A DNA stretch of 46,293 nucleotides from Oscillospiraceae bacterium (lineage in GTDB: Bacteria > Bacillota > Clostridia > Oscillospirales > UBA929). The notes below the pieces were generated by a model. It was given only the letters and a program-made list of their open reading frames with translations. It made no database searches and had not been told where the DNA came from. Location: contig WRIZ01000017.1 in the NCBI GenBank assembly GCA_009782475.1, positions 1-46,293 on the forward strand. Reading direction: 5' to 3'. Numbering within the stretch: the stretch's first letter is position 1; each line of letters begins with the position of its first letter. The translations under genes and the position numbers were made by a program. This document shows positions 7,096 through 16,599 of this stretch, piece by piece.

Positions 7096-9222
7096 ATGAT
7101 CAAACTCAACCCTTCGGCGTTGATGCTTCAAAACGGAGCCCTTATCCCCGCAACGGCGGGCGGCTCCCGTGACGGCACAATGGCCTGGAAGATACTGTCG
7201 GCGCACAATAAACGCGGCAACAACGAGCAATTGCGGATCACATTCGACGCTATGGCGTCGCACGATATTACCTATGTCGGCGTCATCCAAACGGCGCGCG
7301 CCAGCGGCATGACGTCGTTCCCGCTGCCATACGTGCTGACCAACTGCCACAATTCCCTCTGCGCCGTCGGCGGCACCATCAACGAGGACGATCATTGTTT
7401 CGGTCTTTCGGCGGCCAAGAAATACGGCGGCGAGTATGTCCCCGCCCATCAGGCCGTCATCCATCAATATATGCGGGAGTGCTACGCGGGCGGCGGGCGG
7501 ATGATCCTCTGCTCCGACAGCCATACCCGCTATGGCCCCTATGGGACGCTGGCCGTCGGCGAAGGCGGCCCCGAGCTGGTCAAGCAGCTTTTGGGCAAGA
7601 CATGGGATTTACCCCGCCCGGACGTGATCGCGGTTTACCTGACAGGCAAGCCTAACCCCGGCGTAGGGCCGCAGGATGTGGCGTTGGCGTTGATCAAAGC
7701 TACCTTTAGCAAAGGGTTTGTCAAAAATAAGATATTGGAATTCATCGGCTCCGGCATTTCTAGCTTGTCTATGGATTTCAGAAACGGCATCGACGTCATG
7801 ACGACCGAAACCACCTGCCTTTCCAGCGTATGGGCAACCGACGGCGTTGTTAAAGACGCGCTGGCGGCGTTAGGCCGCCCGGAAGCGTATAAAGATATAG
7901 CTCCTGATGAAGGAGCGTTGTACGACGGCGCGGTCGAAATCGACCTATCGGCCGTCGAGCCGATGATCGCCTTGCCCTTCCATCCCAGCAACGCCTTCAC
8001 CATCAAGGAGTTTCATCAGAATGCCGCCGAACTTTTGCGGGATGTGTCGAAAATGGCAAACGAGCAATGGGGGTTCGCCCCCGACCTTACCAGCAAGCTC
8101 GTAAACGGAAAACTGATGGTCGATCAGGGTTTTGTCGGGGGGTGCGCCGGGGGGCTGACCCAAAACATACAAGCCATGCGTTCGATGCTAAAAGGGAAGG
8201 CGTTGGGCGATTTCCCGCTTTCGGTCTATCCGGCCTCGCAGCCGATGATGCTGGAACTCACCCGCGACGGCACCATCGCCGATCTGCTGGCGTCCGGCGT
8301 TTCCATCCGTTCGGCGTTTTGCGGCCCCTGCTTCGGGGCGGGCGACGTGCCGCCTTCGGGCGGGTTCTCCATCCGCCATGCCACCCGCAACTTTGTCAAC
8401 CGCGAGGGGGCTAAACCGGGGGAGGGGCAGAGTGCCTTTGTCGCCCTGATGGACGCCCGCTCGATCGCCGCAACAGCTGTAAATGGAGGGCGGTTAACGG
8501 CAGCGGACGAGCTCAAAGAAGCCCTCCTCTCAGAGGAGGGTGCCGGCAACGCCGGCGGGAGGAGTTTTGACAGCTCCCCCTATGCTTCGCGGGTTTACTA
8601 CGGTGTTGGTAAACCGCAGCCGGAAACCGAACTGGTGATGGGGCCAAACATCGCCGACTGGCCAGAGATGGTTCCGCTGCCGGAAGAGCTGATCCTCACC
8701 GTCGCGTCGGCGTTGTACGACCCGGTCACCACCACCGACGAGCTGATCCCCTCCGGTGAAACCTCATCCTACCGCTCCAACCCACAGAGATTGGCGTCGT
8801 TTACCCTCTCCCGCCGTGACCCCGGCTATGTGGAACGCTGCCGATCCATCGGATACGGCAGTGTCATCGTTGCCCTGCGTCCCGGCGACGGCTCGGCGCG
8901 GGAACAGGCGGCGTCCTGCCAGCGCGTGCTGGGCGGCATCGCCAACATCGCTTTTGAATACGCCACCAAGCGGTACCGTTCCAACCTCATCAACTGGGGG
9001 ATGCTGCCGTTTGAGTGGCCGGAACTGGGAACGCTCCGCCCCGCCCTCGGAGATACGTTCGCTATTAAGGGAATCAGAACCGCCGTCGAAACAGGCGCGG
9101 AAGAGGTTGCCGCCGTATGGACGCACGGCGGTGCGGAGAAAATTATTACCCTCCGCTTGCCGGGGCTGACGGAGGATGACCGGAAAACGATCTTGGCAGG
9201 GTGTTTGATGAACGTGCGATGA
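7096..9222 (+). CDS. Aconitase-family hydratase
   Basis: This 708-aa protein is of the aconitase/homoaconitase superfamily, which carries a [4Fe-4S] cluster and isomerises hydroxy acids. It resembles the YbhJ-like group annotated simply as hydratase; the substrate is unknown. Landmarks are SDSHTRYGPYGTLAVGEGGP, GKPNPGVGPQDVALALI, EFIGSGISSLSMDFRNGI, TTETTCLSSVW, GCAGGLTQNIQAM and SAFCGPCFGAGDVPPSGG. The Cys residues in the last three are candidate cluster ligands. A palindromic DNA element at 8522-8564 adds about 15 in-frame residues near residue 480. RBS AAGGAGG 6 nt before the ATG. The gene overlaps the first transporter gene by ATGA, so the two are translationally coupled. Confidence 0.85.
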   Translation: MIKLNPSALMLQNGALIPATAGGSRDGTMAWKILSAHNKRGNNEQLRITFDAMASHDITYVGVIQTARASGMTSFPLPYVLTNCHNSLCAVGGTINEDDHCFGLSAAKKYGGEYVPAHQAVIHQYMRECYAGGGRMILCSDSHTRYGPYGTLAVGEGGPELVKQLLGKTWDLPRPDVIAVYLTGKPNPGVGPQDVALALIKATFSKGFVKNKILEFIGSGISSLSMDFRNGIDVMTTETTCLSSVWATDGVVKDALAALGRPEAYKDIAPDEGALYDGAVEIDLSAVEPMIALPFHPSNAFTIKEFHQNAAELLRDVSKMANEQWGFAPDLTSKLVNGKLMVDQGFVGGCAGGLTQNIQAMRSMLKGKALGDFPLSVYPASQPMMLELTRDGTIADLLASGVSIRSAFCGPCFGAGDVPPSGGFSIRHATRNFVNREGAKPGEGQSAFVALMDARSIAATAVNGGRLTAADELKEALLSEEGAGNAGGRSFDSSPYASRVYYGVGKPQPETELVMGPNIADWPEMVPLPEELILTVASALYDPVTTTDELIPSGETSSYRSNPQRLASFTLSRRDPGYVERCRSIGYGSVIVALRPGDGSAREQAASCQRVLGGIANIAFEYATKRYRSNLINWGMLPFEWPELGTLRPALGDTFAIKGIRTAVETGAEEVAAVWTHGGAEKIITLRLPGLTEDDRKTILAGCLMNVR
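8522..8564. repeat. Intragenic palindromic element inside the hydratase gene
   Basis: Two adjacent perfect palindromes, CCCTCCTCT-c-AGAGGAGGG and GCCGGC-aac-GCCGGC, followed by GGGAGGAG, sit in frame within the coding region. They encode a Gly/Ala/Ser/Glu-rich stretch (LLSEEGAGNAGGRS). The shape resembles REP-type palindromes dispersed in some Clostridia genomes. Only one copy is in this window. Confidence 0.45.
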
Positions 9223-9767
9223 AAAAACTCTTCCAAATCTTTTCCACCATGTTTTTCATCGGCTTATTCACCGTCGGCGGCGGGCTGGCCATGCTGCCGC
9301 AGATGACGCGCGTCTTTGTCCGTAAGCGCGGCTGGGTGACCGAAGAGGAGATCGTCGATTATTTCGCCGTCTCGCAGTCGGTTCCCGGCGTGATCGCCAC
9401 CAATACATCGGTCATGATCGGTTATAAACTGGCGGGGACGCCGGGGGCGATGGCCGCCGTGCTGGGAGCCGTTCTGCCTTCCTTTTTGGTCTTGATCGCC
9501 GTGACGGTTTTTTATCAGGCGTTTATCACCAACCCCGTGATGGCCGGAGCCCTCCGCGGCGTCGGCGCGGCTGTCGCCGCTTTGCTTTTCTACACTGTTT
9601 GGGGGCTGCGCAAAAGCTCGCTGCGCGGAGTGGTGGATATATTGCTCTGCCTGATGGCCGCGGCGTTGGTGTTCGTACTGAATGTCAACCCGGTTTGGAT
9701 CATTTTGGGCGGTTTTCTCCTCGGCATCGCCCGCGCCATCGTCCGCGCCAAACAAGGTGCGGCCTGA
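9219..9767 (+). CDS. Chromate transporter-family protein, half-size subunit 1
   Basis: This 182-aa membrane protein has one CHR domain (half of ChrA). The family signature FTVGGGLAMLPQM is near the N-terminus, followed by VDYFAVSQSVPGVIATNTSVMIG and several hydrophobic helices. I chose ATG 9219, which overlaps the hydratase stop (ATGA), over an in-frame GTG at 9201 that has no spaced ribosome site. The paralogous second half follows with a TGATG overlap. Half-size CHR proteins act as pairs. The real substrate may be an anion other than chromate, judging by the hydratase link. Confidence 0.85.
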   Translation: MKKLFQIFSTMFFIGLFTVGGGLAMLPQMTRVFVRKRGWVTEEEIVDYFAVSQSVPGVIATNTSVMIGYKLAGTPGAMAAVLGAVLPSFLVLIAVTVFYQAFITNPVMAGALRGVGAAVAALLFYTVWGLRKSSLRGVVDILLCLMAAALVFVLNVNPVWIILGGFLLGIARAIVRAKQGAA

Positions 9768-10312
9768 TGGGGTTGTGGATGCTCTTTCTGACCTTCCTGA
9801 AAATCGGATTTTTCACCGTCGGCGGCGGGCTGGCCATGCTTCCGCTGATGCAGCAGGAACTGGTCAGCGGCGGGTTGATGACCATGGCCGAAACGGTTGA
9901 CATGGTTGCCGTTTCGCAGATGACGCCCGGCCCGTTCGCCATCAACGCCTCCGCCTTCGCCGGGATGAGGCTGTACGGCGTTTGGGGGGCGGCTGTGGCG
10001 ACACTGGGCGTCACTCTCCCTTCGGCGGTGATCGCAACCCTGACGGCCAAGTTTTTCATTGCCTTTTCAAAGCGTCAAGCTGTGAAAGACACCATGGCAA
10101 CCGTCCGCCCGGTGGTGATGGGGCTGATTCTCTCGGCCGCGCTGTCTGTGGCCAACGCCGCTCTTTTGCAAGGGGGGACAGACGGCGGGATCGACGTACC
10201 CGCGCTGGGTTTAGCGATGGTTTCATTGGTTTTATTACTGACGGTGAAAAAACTCAGCCCGATATTGTTGATTGTGATCTGCGGGGCATTCGGTGCGATT
10301 TTCCTTCAATAA
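9767..10312 (+). CDS. Chromate transporter-family protein, half-size subunit 2
   Basis: This 181-aa partner of the preceding CHR protein has KIGFFTVGGGLAMLPLMQQE, then VDMVAVSQMTPGPFAINASA and GVWGAAVATLGVTLPS. The PGPFAINASAF motif is the second-half version of the family signature. The start ATG overlaps the preceding stop (TGATG). The two subunits share the signature but differ in sequence, as expected for an ancient domain duplication. No terminator is evident before the rpmE promoter. Confidence 0.85.
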   Translation: MGLWMLFLTFLKIGFFTVGGGLAMLPLMQQELVSGGLMTMAETVDMVAVSQMTPGPFAINASAFAGMRLYGVWGAAVATLGVTLPSAVIATLTAKFFIAFSKRQAVKDTMATVRPVVMGLILSAALSVANAALLQGGTDGGIDVPALGLAMVSLVLLLTVKKLSPILLIVICGAFGAIFLQ

Positions 10313-10316
10313 AGTA

Positions 10317-10345
10317 TTGCAATATGATTTGCCCTATGGTATGAT
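10317..10345 (+). promoter_or_regulatory. Sigma-A promoter of rpmE
   Basis: TTGCAA (10317-10322), a 17-bp spacer and TATGAT (10340-10345). Transcription would start near 10352, so the conserved hairpin element is transcribed as part of the leader. Confidence 0.7.
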
Positions 10346-10368
10346 GAACTGTAACGCTGTAATCTGAT

Positions 10369-10420
10369 AAAGAAGAGCGCATTAAGAGGCAATTCATTTG
10401 CCTCGTTGCGCTTGACACGA
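10369..10420 (+). promoter_or_regulatory. Conserved 52-nt leader hairpin, copy 1 (rpmE)
   Basis: The element runs from AAAGAAGAGCGC to GCGCTTGACACGA. It forms a two-part hairpin: outer stem AGCGCA/TGCGCT, an internal loop (TTAA/GT), inner stem GAGGCAA/TTGCCTC, and loop TTCAT. It ends 5 nt before the GGAGG (10426-10430) of rpmE. A second copy lies before dnaG with compensatory changes (see findings). L31 autoregulatory leaders are known in Firmicutes, but I cannot tell whether this is one of them. Confidence 0.7.
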
Positions 10421-10439
10421 TAAACGGAGGTGAAACACT

Positions 10440-10640
10440 ATGAAAGACGGTATCCATCCCAATTACACGCAGACCACCATCCGCTGCGCCTGCGGCGAAG
10501 TCATCGAAACAGGCTCGACACGCGAAAATATCCGGGTCGAGATATGTTCGAGGTGCCACCCTTTCTTCACCGGCAAGCAAAAGCTGGTGGACACGGGCGG
10601 GCGTGTTGACCGCTTCAACCGCAAGTTTGGCAGATCGTAA
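10440..10640 (+). CDS. rpmE: 50S ribosomal protein L31
   Basis: This is a 66-aa L31 of the zinc-binding type. It has Cys16 and Cys18 (CACGE) and the pair CSRC at 37-40, which coordinate zinc, plus the family start [19 protein letters not shown]. The end [14 protein letters not shown] is also standard. The ribosome site GGAGG is 9 nt upstream, just after the conserved hairpin. Its own promoter is at 10317. Confidence 0.97.
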   Translation: MKDGIHPNYTQTTIRCACGEVIETGSTRENIRVEICSRCHPFFTGKQKLVDTGGRVDRFNRKFGRS

Positions 10641-10645
10641 TTCCA

Positions 10646-10682
10646 GCCCGCAGCGGACAACAACCGTGGCGGGCGGTTTTCT
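10646..10682 (+). terminator. Weak terminator-like hairpin after rpmE
   Basis: GCCCGC and GCGGGC arms enclose a 17-nt loop, followed by GGTTTTCTCTCT. The loop is large, so termination may be partial. It overlaps the likely start of the next gene. Confidence 0.4.
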
Positions 10683-11280
10683 CTCTCCGGCCAAACATGG
10701 AGAAACCGAATTCACCGAGCGGGGAAGCCGTTTTATCGGCAATTGCGCCCCGGTATCCGGCGAACAAGAGGCCAAATTCTTTGTTTCGTCCGTAAGGGAG
10801 AAATACCCCGGCGCGTCGCACACGGTGTTCGCTTACCGCCTTCAAAACGGCGCGAGCCGTCTCTCCGACGACGGCGAACCGTCAGGGACGGCGGGTTCCC
10901 CGGTGTTTGAGGTTTTGACCCGGCGTGATGTGGTCAATGCCGTCATCACCGTGACGCGGTATTTTGGCGGAACGCTTTTGGGGGCGGGCGGATTGATCCG
11001 CGCTTACGCCAAAGCGGCGGCCGCCGCGCTGGACGCGGCGGGAACGGCGGAGATGCGCCCGTGGCGCAAAGGGGAAGTGACCGTCCCGTATCCGCTGTAT
11101 GAAAAAGCGGCGCGTTTGCTGGACGAAACGGGCGGGCGAGACGTCGAGGTGCTGTTCAAAGCCGATGTGAAGATTTGGTTTTCCATCCCGGCGGAGGGCT
11201 GGGCTGCCATGGCCGAAGGATTTCGGGAACTGACGGCGGGGAGTGCCGAGCCGGTGGAAACGGGTGATTTTTATGGCTGA
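10666..11280 (+). CDS. IMPACT/YigZ family protein
   Basis: The protein is about 204 aa. The IMPACT family (YigZ/YvyE) consists of an N-terminal UPF0029 domain and a C-terminal ferredoxin-like domain, and its bacterial role is unclear. Landmarks are GSRFIGNCAPVSGEQEAKFF, ASHTVFAYRL, RLSDDGEPSGTAGSPVFEVL and VTRYFGGTLLGAGGLIRAYA. The start is uncertain: no ATG fits, so I propose GTG 10666. An in-frame GTG at 10603 would overlap rpmE. Its stop overlaps the next gene's ATG region by 8 nt. Confidence 0.85.
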   Translation: MAGGFLSPAKHGETEFTERGSRFIGNCAPVSGEQEAKFFVSSVREKYPGASHTVFAYRLQNGASRLSDDGEPSGTAGSPVFEVLTRRDVVNAVITVTRYFGGTLLGAGGLIRAYAKAAAAALDAAGTAEMRPWRKGEVTVPYPLYEKAARLLDETGGRDVEVLFKADVKIWFSIPAEGWAAMAEGFRELTAGSAEPVETGDFYG

Positions 11281-12181
11281 CCTGCGAAACCGCTACCAAA
11301 TCGACGCCGACCGCATTGTGCATTCCAAGTCGTTCCGGCGGCTGATGCACAAGACGCAGGTGTTTCTAATGCCCCTCGGCGACCATTACCGCACCCGCAT
11401 GACCCACGCGCTGGAAGTCTCGCGGATCGCGCGCACCATGGCGCGGGCGTTGGGGCTGGATGAAGACCTCACCGAAGCCATCGCGCTGGGGCATGATTTG
11501 GGGCACGCGCCGTTCGGCCACGCGGGTGAGCGTGCGCTGAACGACATCGTTCCCGGCGGGTTTTCCCATAACGAGCAATCCTTGCGGGTGGTAGAGCGTT
11601 TGGAGAAAGACGGCGCGGGTTTAGGTTTATCGGAGGAAGTGCGCGAAGGCATTTTACGCCATTCGGGAGAAACGCTCTCCCAAACGGCGGAAGGGCAGCT
11701 GGTGCATCACGCCGACCGAATCGCTTACCTCAGCCACGATATGGACGACGCGGTGCGCGGCGGGCTGCTGCTGCAAACCGACGTACCAAACGATTTGCGC
11801 GCCGAGCTGGGTCAGTCGCCCAGAGACCGTATCAACACGCTGGTCACCGACCTTGTTTCCAACAGCCGCGAAGGGGATGTGCGCTTTTCGCCGGAGAAGG
11901 GGGAAGCGGTCAAAGCTCTCAGGGCGTTTATGTTTGAGAGGGTCTATTTCAATCAAAACGCCAAAGGTGAGGAAGCCAAGGTACATGAAAGCGTCGGGTT
12001 GCTTTTCAGGCATTTTCTCGATCGGGTTCAGGACGTCCCCGAGGCGTTGAGGCGCATCGCCGGAGAGGACGGCGAAGGGCATGAAAGAGCCGTTTGCGAT
12101 TACATAGCCGGCATGACCGACCGTTTTTTTGAATCGAAACTCTTGGAAGCCTTTATACCACAAGGATGGACACGCGTATAG
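11273..12181 (+). CDS. dGTPase-like HD-domain triphosphohydrolase
   Basis: This 302-aa protein of the Dgt family hydrolyses dGTP (or other dNTPs) to the nucleoside and triphosphate. The metal-binding HD residues are visible: FRRLMHKTQVF, then RTRMTHALEVSRIART, AIALGHDLGHAPFGHAGE and HADRIAYLSHDMDDA. The N-terminus begins only about 10 residues before the DADRIVHSKSFRRL motif, so it is shorter than in many homologues. The ATG overlaps the end of the IMPACT gene. Next downstream is dnaG, an order seen in many Clostridia. Confidence 0.9.
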   Translation: MADLRNRYQIDADRIVHSKSFRRLMHKTQVFLMPLGDHYRTRMTHALEVSRIARTMARALGLDEDLTEAIALGHDLGHAPFGHAGERALNDIVPGGFSHNEQSLRVVERLEKDGAGLGLSEEVREGILRHSGETLSQTAEGQLVHHADRIAYLSHDMDDAVRGGLLLQTDVPNDLRAELGQSPRDRINTLVTDLVSNSREGDVRFSPEKGEAVKALRAFMFERVYFNQNAKGEEAKVHESVGLLFRHFLDRVQDVPEALRRIAGEDGEGHERAVCDYIAGMTDRFFESKLLEAFIPQGWTRV

Positions 12182-12207
12182 CATAGCGGAGTTATGGTAA
12201 ATATATC

Positions 12208-12259
12208 AAAGAAGAGCGCGGCATGGCGCAATTCACTTGCGCCATCGCGCTTGACACGA
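12208..12259 (+). promoter_or_regulatory. Conserved 52-nt leader hairpin, copy 2 (dnaG-rpoD)
   Basis: This has the same ends (AAAGAAGAGCGC...GCGCTTGACACGA) and the same length as the copy before rpmE. Outer stem AGCGCG/CGCGCT, a 2-nt bulge, inner stem ATGGCGCAA/TTGCGCCAT, loop TTCAC. It ends 6 nt before the GGAGCGG ribosome site of dnaG. No consensus promoter is visible between the dGTPase stop and the element, so it is probably transcribed by read-through or from a weak promoter in the 12160-12207 region. Confidence 0.7.
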
Positions 12260-12277
12260 ACACATGGAGCGGTGAAA

Positions 12278-13882
12278 ATGGCCTTTCCGAACGCCTTTTT
12301 GGATGAATTGACGGCCAAAACCGATATGATCGCCCTTGTATCGCAGTATACCCAGCCTGTGCGGAAAGGGACGCGCTGGTTTGCCCGCTGCCCGTTCCAC
12401 AGCGAAAAGACGCCGTCGTTCACTATAACGCCGGAGAGCGGGCTGTTCTATTGCTTCGGTTGTCAGGCCGGGGGAGGCCCCATCCAGTTTGTCATGCGTG
12501 CCGAGAACATGGAGTTTGCCGACGCGGTGGGCGTTTTGGCCGGGAAGCTGGGGCTGGCCGTTCCCGAGGACGACAGCCAACCGGGGTTCAAGGTCAGGCG
12601 GGAACGGATCATTGAGGTCAACCGCATGGCGGCGCGATGGTTCTACGAGACGCTGGGCGGCGCGGACGGAAAACTCTGCGCCGAATATATGCGGTCACGC
12701 GGGATGAAGCCGGACATAGCGCGGCGTTTTGGCTTGGGATACGCGCCGGATCGCTGGGACGGACTGATGACGGCGATGTCGGCGGCGGGCGTATCGGTTG
12801 ACGAACTCTTCACGGCGGGGCTGATCTCACGTAATCAGCGCGGCGGGGTATACGACGCTTTCCGTGACCGGCTGATGTTCCCCATCTTCGACCTGCGGGG
12901 TCAGGTGGCCGCTTTCTCCGGGCGGGCATTGGGCGACGGGACGCCGAAGTACAAAAACAGTGCCGAGACGCCGGTTTACCAAAAGAGGAGCATCCTCTAC
13001 GGGGCGCAGCTCGCCCGTAAATCGGAAAAGCCCTTTTGGATCCTGACGGAAGGAAACGTAGACGTTTTCATGCTGCATCAGGCGGGATTCGACAACGCCG
13101 TCGCCACTTGCGGCACCGCTTTGACCGATATGCAGGCCCGCTTGATCGCCCGGCATGTGAAGGAGCTCTTCATCGCCTACGACGCCGACACGGCGGGGCA
13201 GAACGCAACGCAAAAAGCCGTTGCCGTGCTCGAAGCCGCCGGGGTGCGGGTGCGCGTCCTTCATCTCAGGGGAGCCAAAGACCCGGACGATTTCATCCGG
13301 GCATACGGTACCGAAGGATTTACCAAGCTGCTTAGCGAGTCGGAGAATCATATCGAATACCGGCTGTCGCTGCTGCAATCCCGTTTTCCCATCGGAAGCG
13401 ATGCGGAAAAACTGGAGTTTCTGCGCGAAGCGATCAAACTGCTGGCCGATTTACCGACATCGGGGGAACGCGAGGTTTACTCGGCTCGTGTGGCCAAAAC
13501 GCTCGGGATCGACCCCAAATCCGTCTCCAAAGACGTGGAAGCCGCCGGGCGGAAAAAGGGCAAGGCTGCTGAAAAAGCCTTTCAAACAGAGTTTGTCCGT
13601 CCGAGGTCAAACATTCCGGCAAGACAAGCCGCCGAAGAGCAAGCGTTGGCTCTCCTTTTGCGGATGCCGGAACTGGAAACGCCTCTAACGGCGGATGATT
13701 TTCAAACAGAAAGCCACAAGCAGCTGTTCAGAAGCCGGGAAAACCCGCTGGGCGAGGAAACGGCGGCGTTATACGCCAAACTGATGGCAAGCTGGGAAGA
13801 GATGCCCAACGCGGCGGCGGCGTTAAAGGATTGCGAACGCAGAATTAGGGATCCGAGGGCGAAATTTGCGTATTATAAATAA
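12278..13882 (+). CDS. dnaG: DNA primase DnaG
   Basis: DnaG (534 aa) makes RNA primers for replication. The CHC2 zinc finger is [13 protein letters not shown]...[10 protein letters not shown] (about 39-69). The Toprim domain includes [27 protein letters not shown] and the metal-binding [10 protein letters not shown]. It is short for the family (about 590-600 aa) because the C-terminal helicase-binding region is reduced. The Toprim motifs carry EGN and DAD where EGY and DGD are usual; the acidic residues are kept. ATG 12278 follows GGAGCGG. rpoD follows 38 nt later, the classic macromolecular-synthesis pair. Confidence 0.95.
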   Translation: MAFPNAFLDELTAKTDMIALVSQYTQPVRKGTRWFARCPFHSEKTPSFTITPESGLFYCFGCQAGGGPIQFVMRAENMEFADAVGVLAGKLGLAVPEDDSQPGFKVRRERIIEVNRMAARWFYETLGGADGKLCAEYMRSRGMKPDIARRFGLGYAPDRWDGLMTAMSAAGVSVDELFTAGLISRNQRGGVYDAFRDRLMFPIFDLRGQVAAFSGRALGDGTPKYKNSAETPVYQKRSILYGAQLARKSEKPFWILTEGNVDVFMLHQAGFDNAVATCGTALTDMQARLIARHVKELFIAYDADTAGQNATQKAVAVLEAAGVRVRVLHLRGAKDPDDFIRAYGTEGFTKLLSESENHIEYRLSLLQSRFPIGSDAEKLEFLREAIKLLADLPTSGEREVYSARVAKTLGIDPKSVSKDVEAAGRKKGKAAEKAFQTEFVRPRSNIPARQAAEEQALALLLRMPELETPLTADDFQTESHKQLFRSRENPLGEETAALYAKLMASWEEMPNAAAALKDCERRIRDPRAKFAYYK

Positions 13883-13920
13883 AAGAGATGTGCATGACTC
13901 AAAGGAGGAGGGGAAGGATT

Positions 13921-15033
<1,113 letters not shown>

Positions 15034-15066
15034 CGGCCCGTCGTCGGCGATAGAGGTGAATGGATC

Positions 15067-15729
15067 ATGCCGGAAATAACGGCCGGGATAAAATTAAATG
15101 TATTTGTCCCGTCCGAATCGGAACCGGGCGGCAGAGTGAAATTGGCTTCTTCGGTGGAGGGATTTGGCGATAACAAACGGTTTTTGATCACCGCGCCGAC
15201 GCAGGGTACAGTGCGGTACCCCCTCTCTCTCCAGCAGGAAGTCCATCTCGAATGCAATTTGGCAAACGCCATCATCGACTTTACCGGCGTTGTCCTCCAA
15301 AGGATCGAAAAAGGCTCGCTGGCTTATATATTGCTGGAGCAGACGAGTGAGTTCAAGCGTACCCAGCGGCGTCAGGATTTCCGGCTTGAGTGTATGAAAG
15401 ACGGCAAGCTCGAATATACTGACCCGGAGGACGGGCTTACAAAGAGGATCAGAATTGCCGTCAGCGATGTTTCCGGCGGAGGGACGTCGATCCGCGGCCC
15501 GGTTGCTTTCGCGATCGGCACTCAGGCAGTCATCCATATAGCGTTCAGCGACGCGGACGACGTCCATACCTACGAATGCGAAGTACGGCGGTGTTTTGAG
15601 GTGCAGGACAGCGTGGCGGCCATGAAATACAATATCGGGCTTCAGTTTCATTTTAAGAGCACACGGGAGAAGGAAGACTTGGTTGCCCGCGTCTTCAAAA
15701 TGGAACGCGACCGGCGGAGAACGGAATAG
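15067..15729 (+). CDS. PilZ-domain c-di-GMP receptor, YcgR-like
   Basis: This 220-aa protein has an N-terminal flagellar-brake (YcgR-N) beta domain and a C-terminal PilZ domain. The PilZ c-di-GMP motif is split as usual: QRRQDFRLEC (RxxxR) at about residue 100, then VSDVSGGGTSIRG (D/NxSxxG) at about 138. It should bind cyclic di-GMP. It starts 33 nt after rpoD, with AGAGGTGAA upstream, and is followed by uppP 19 nt later. No flagellar gene is in the window, so its target is unknown. The HD-GYP protein at 39-40 kb could be its counterpart. Confidence 0.85.
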   Translation: MPEITAGIKLNVFVPSESEPGGRVKLASSVEGFGDNKRFLITAPTQGTVRYPLSLQQEVHLECNLANAIIDFTGVVLQRIEKGSLAYILLEQTSEFKRTQRRQDFRLECMKDGKLEYTDPEDGLTKRIRIAVSDVSGGGTSIRGPVAFAIGTQAVIHIAFSDADDVHTYECEVRRCFEVQDSVAAMKYNIGLQFHFKSTREKEDLVARVFKMERDRRRTE

Positions 15730-15748
15730 CTGACAAAGGGGAGAGGAA

Positions 15749-16585
15749 ATGTCCATATGGTTATCGCTGCTGCTGGGCTTTGTGCAGGGCGCGACGGAGT
15801 TCCTGCCTGTTTCCAGTTCGGGTCATTTGGCCATTATCCAGCAGCTGTACATAAATGCCACCGAAGCCCAGCTCCCCAACCCGCTGCTGTTTGACATCTT
15901 CCTGCATTTAGGGACGCTTACGGCCGTCTTCATTGCTTTCCACAAAGATATACGGGATTTGATCATTGCGTTTTTCGCCTTGTTCACAGTGTCGGGGCGG
16001 AACAATGAAAAAATCCGCCCGTCGAGAAGGATGCTGATCCTGATCCTCATCGCAACCCTTCCCGTTTTGGTCGCGGCTTTCTTTGCCGACACGGTGGAAG
16101 TGCTGATGGAAAGCCTTTATTTCATCGGCGGAGCTTTGATCCTGACCGGGTTCCTGCTCTTCGTGGCAGATCGGATCAAACCGGGGCGGAAGAACGAAAA
16201 AACGGCGCGTGTCTCCGACGCCGCCCTTGTCGGCGTGATGCAGGCCATCGCCGTCATCCCCGGCCTTTCACGTTCCGGCTCCACCATTTGGGCCGGCATC
16301 ATGCGCGGCTTCGACCGGCAATTCGCCATCACATTCTCCTTCCTCATGTCCATTCCCGCCGTTTTGGGCGCGACCGTCCTCCATCTTGTCAAGGCGGTCA
16401 AGGAGGGGGTCGATTTTTCGGAAATGTTTGTCTTCATCCCGGGGATGCTGGTTGCCGCCGTGGTTGGCTATTTCGCCATTATTTTGCTGAAAAGGATGGC
16501 GGCGAAAGGCCGTTTCGGGGCATTCGCGGTCTATTGCGTTTCGGTCGGCGTTGTCACGGTCATCCTGCCGTTTATCATTGATTAA
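15749..16585 (+). CDS. uppP: Undecaprenyl-diphosphatase UppP/BacA
   Basis: UppP (278 aa, usual length) dephosphorylates undecaprenyl diphosphate outside the membrane to recycle the cell-wall lipid carrier. It is a multi-pass protein with both family motifs: GATEFLPVSSSGHLAII (about 11-27) and IPGLSRSGSTIWAGIMRGF (about 170-189). The glutamate and the arginine in them are catalytic in the family. RBS GGGGAGAGG. It sits between the PilZ gene and ftsK, with 14 nt to ftsK, probably co-transcribed. Confidence 0.96.
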   Translation: MSIWLSLLLGFVQGATEFLPVSSSGHLAIIQQLYINATEAQLPNPLLFDIFLHLGTLTAVFIAFHKDIRDLIIAFFALFTVSGRNNEKIRPSRRMLILILIATLPVLVAAFFADTVEVLMESLYFIGGALILTGFLLFVADRIKPGRKNEKTARVSDAALVGVMQAIAVIPGLSRSGSTIWAGIMRGFDRQFAITFSFLMSIPAVLGATVLHLVKAVKEGVDFSEMFVFIPGMLVAAVVGYFAIILLKRMAAKGRFGAFAVYCVSVGVVTVILPFIID

Positions 16586-16599
16586 AAAGAGGTACTCCC

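Noticed and set aside
10411-10420. TTGACA at the 3' end of both leader elements as a -35 box
   Set aside because: No -10 sequence lies at 16-18 bp downstream in either copy, and the start codons would be too close.
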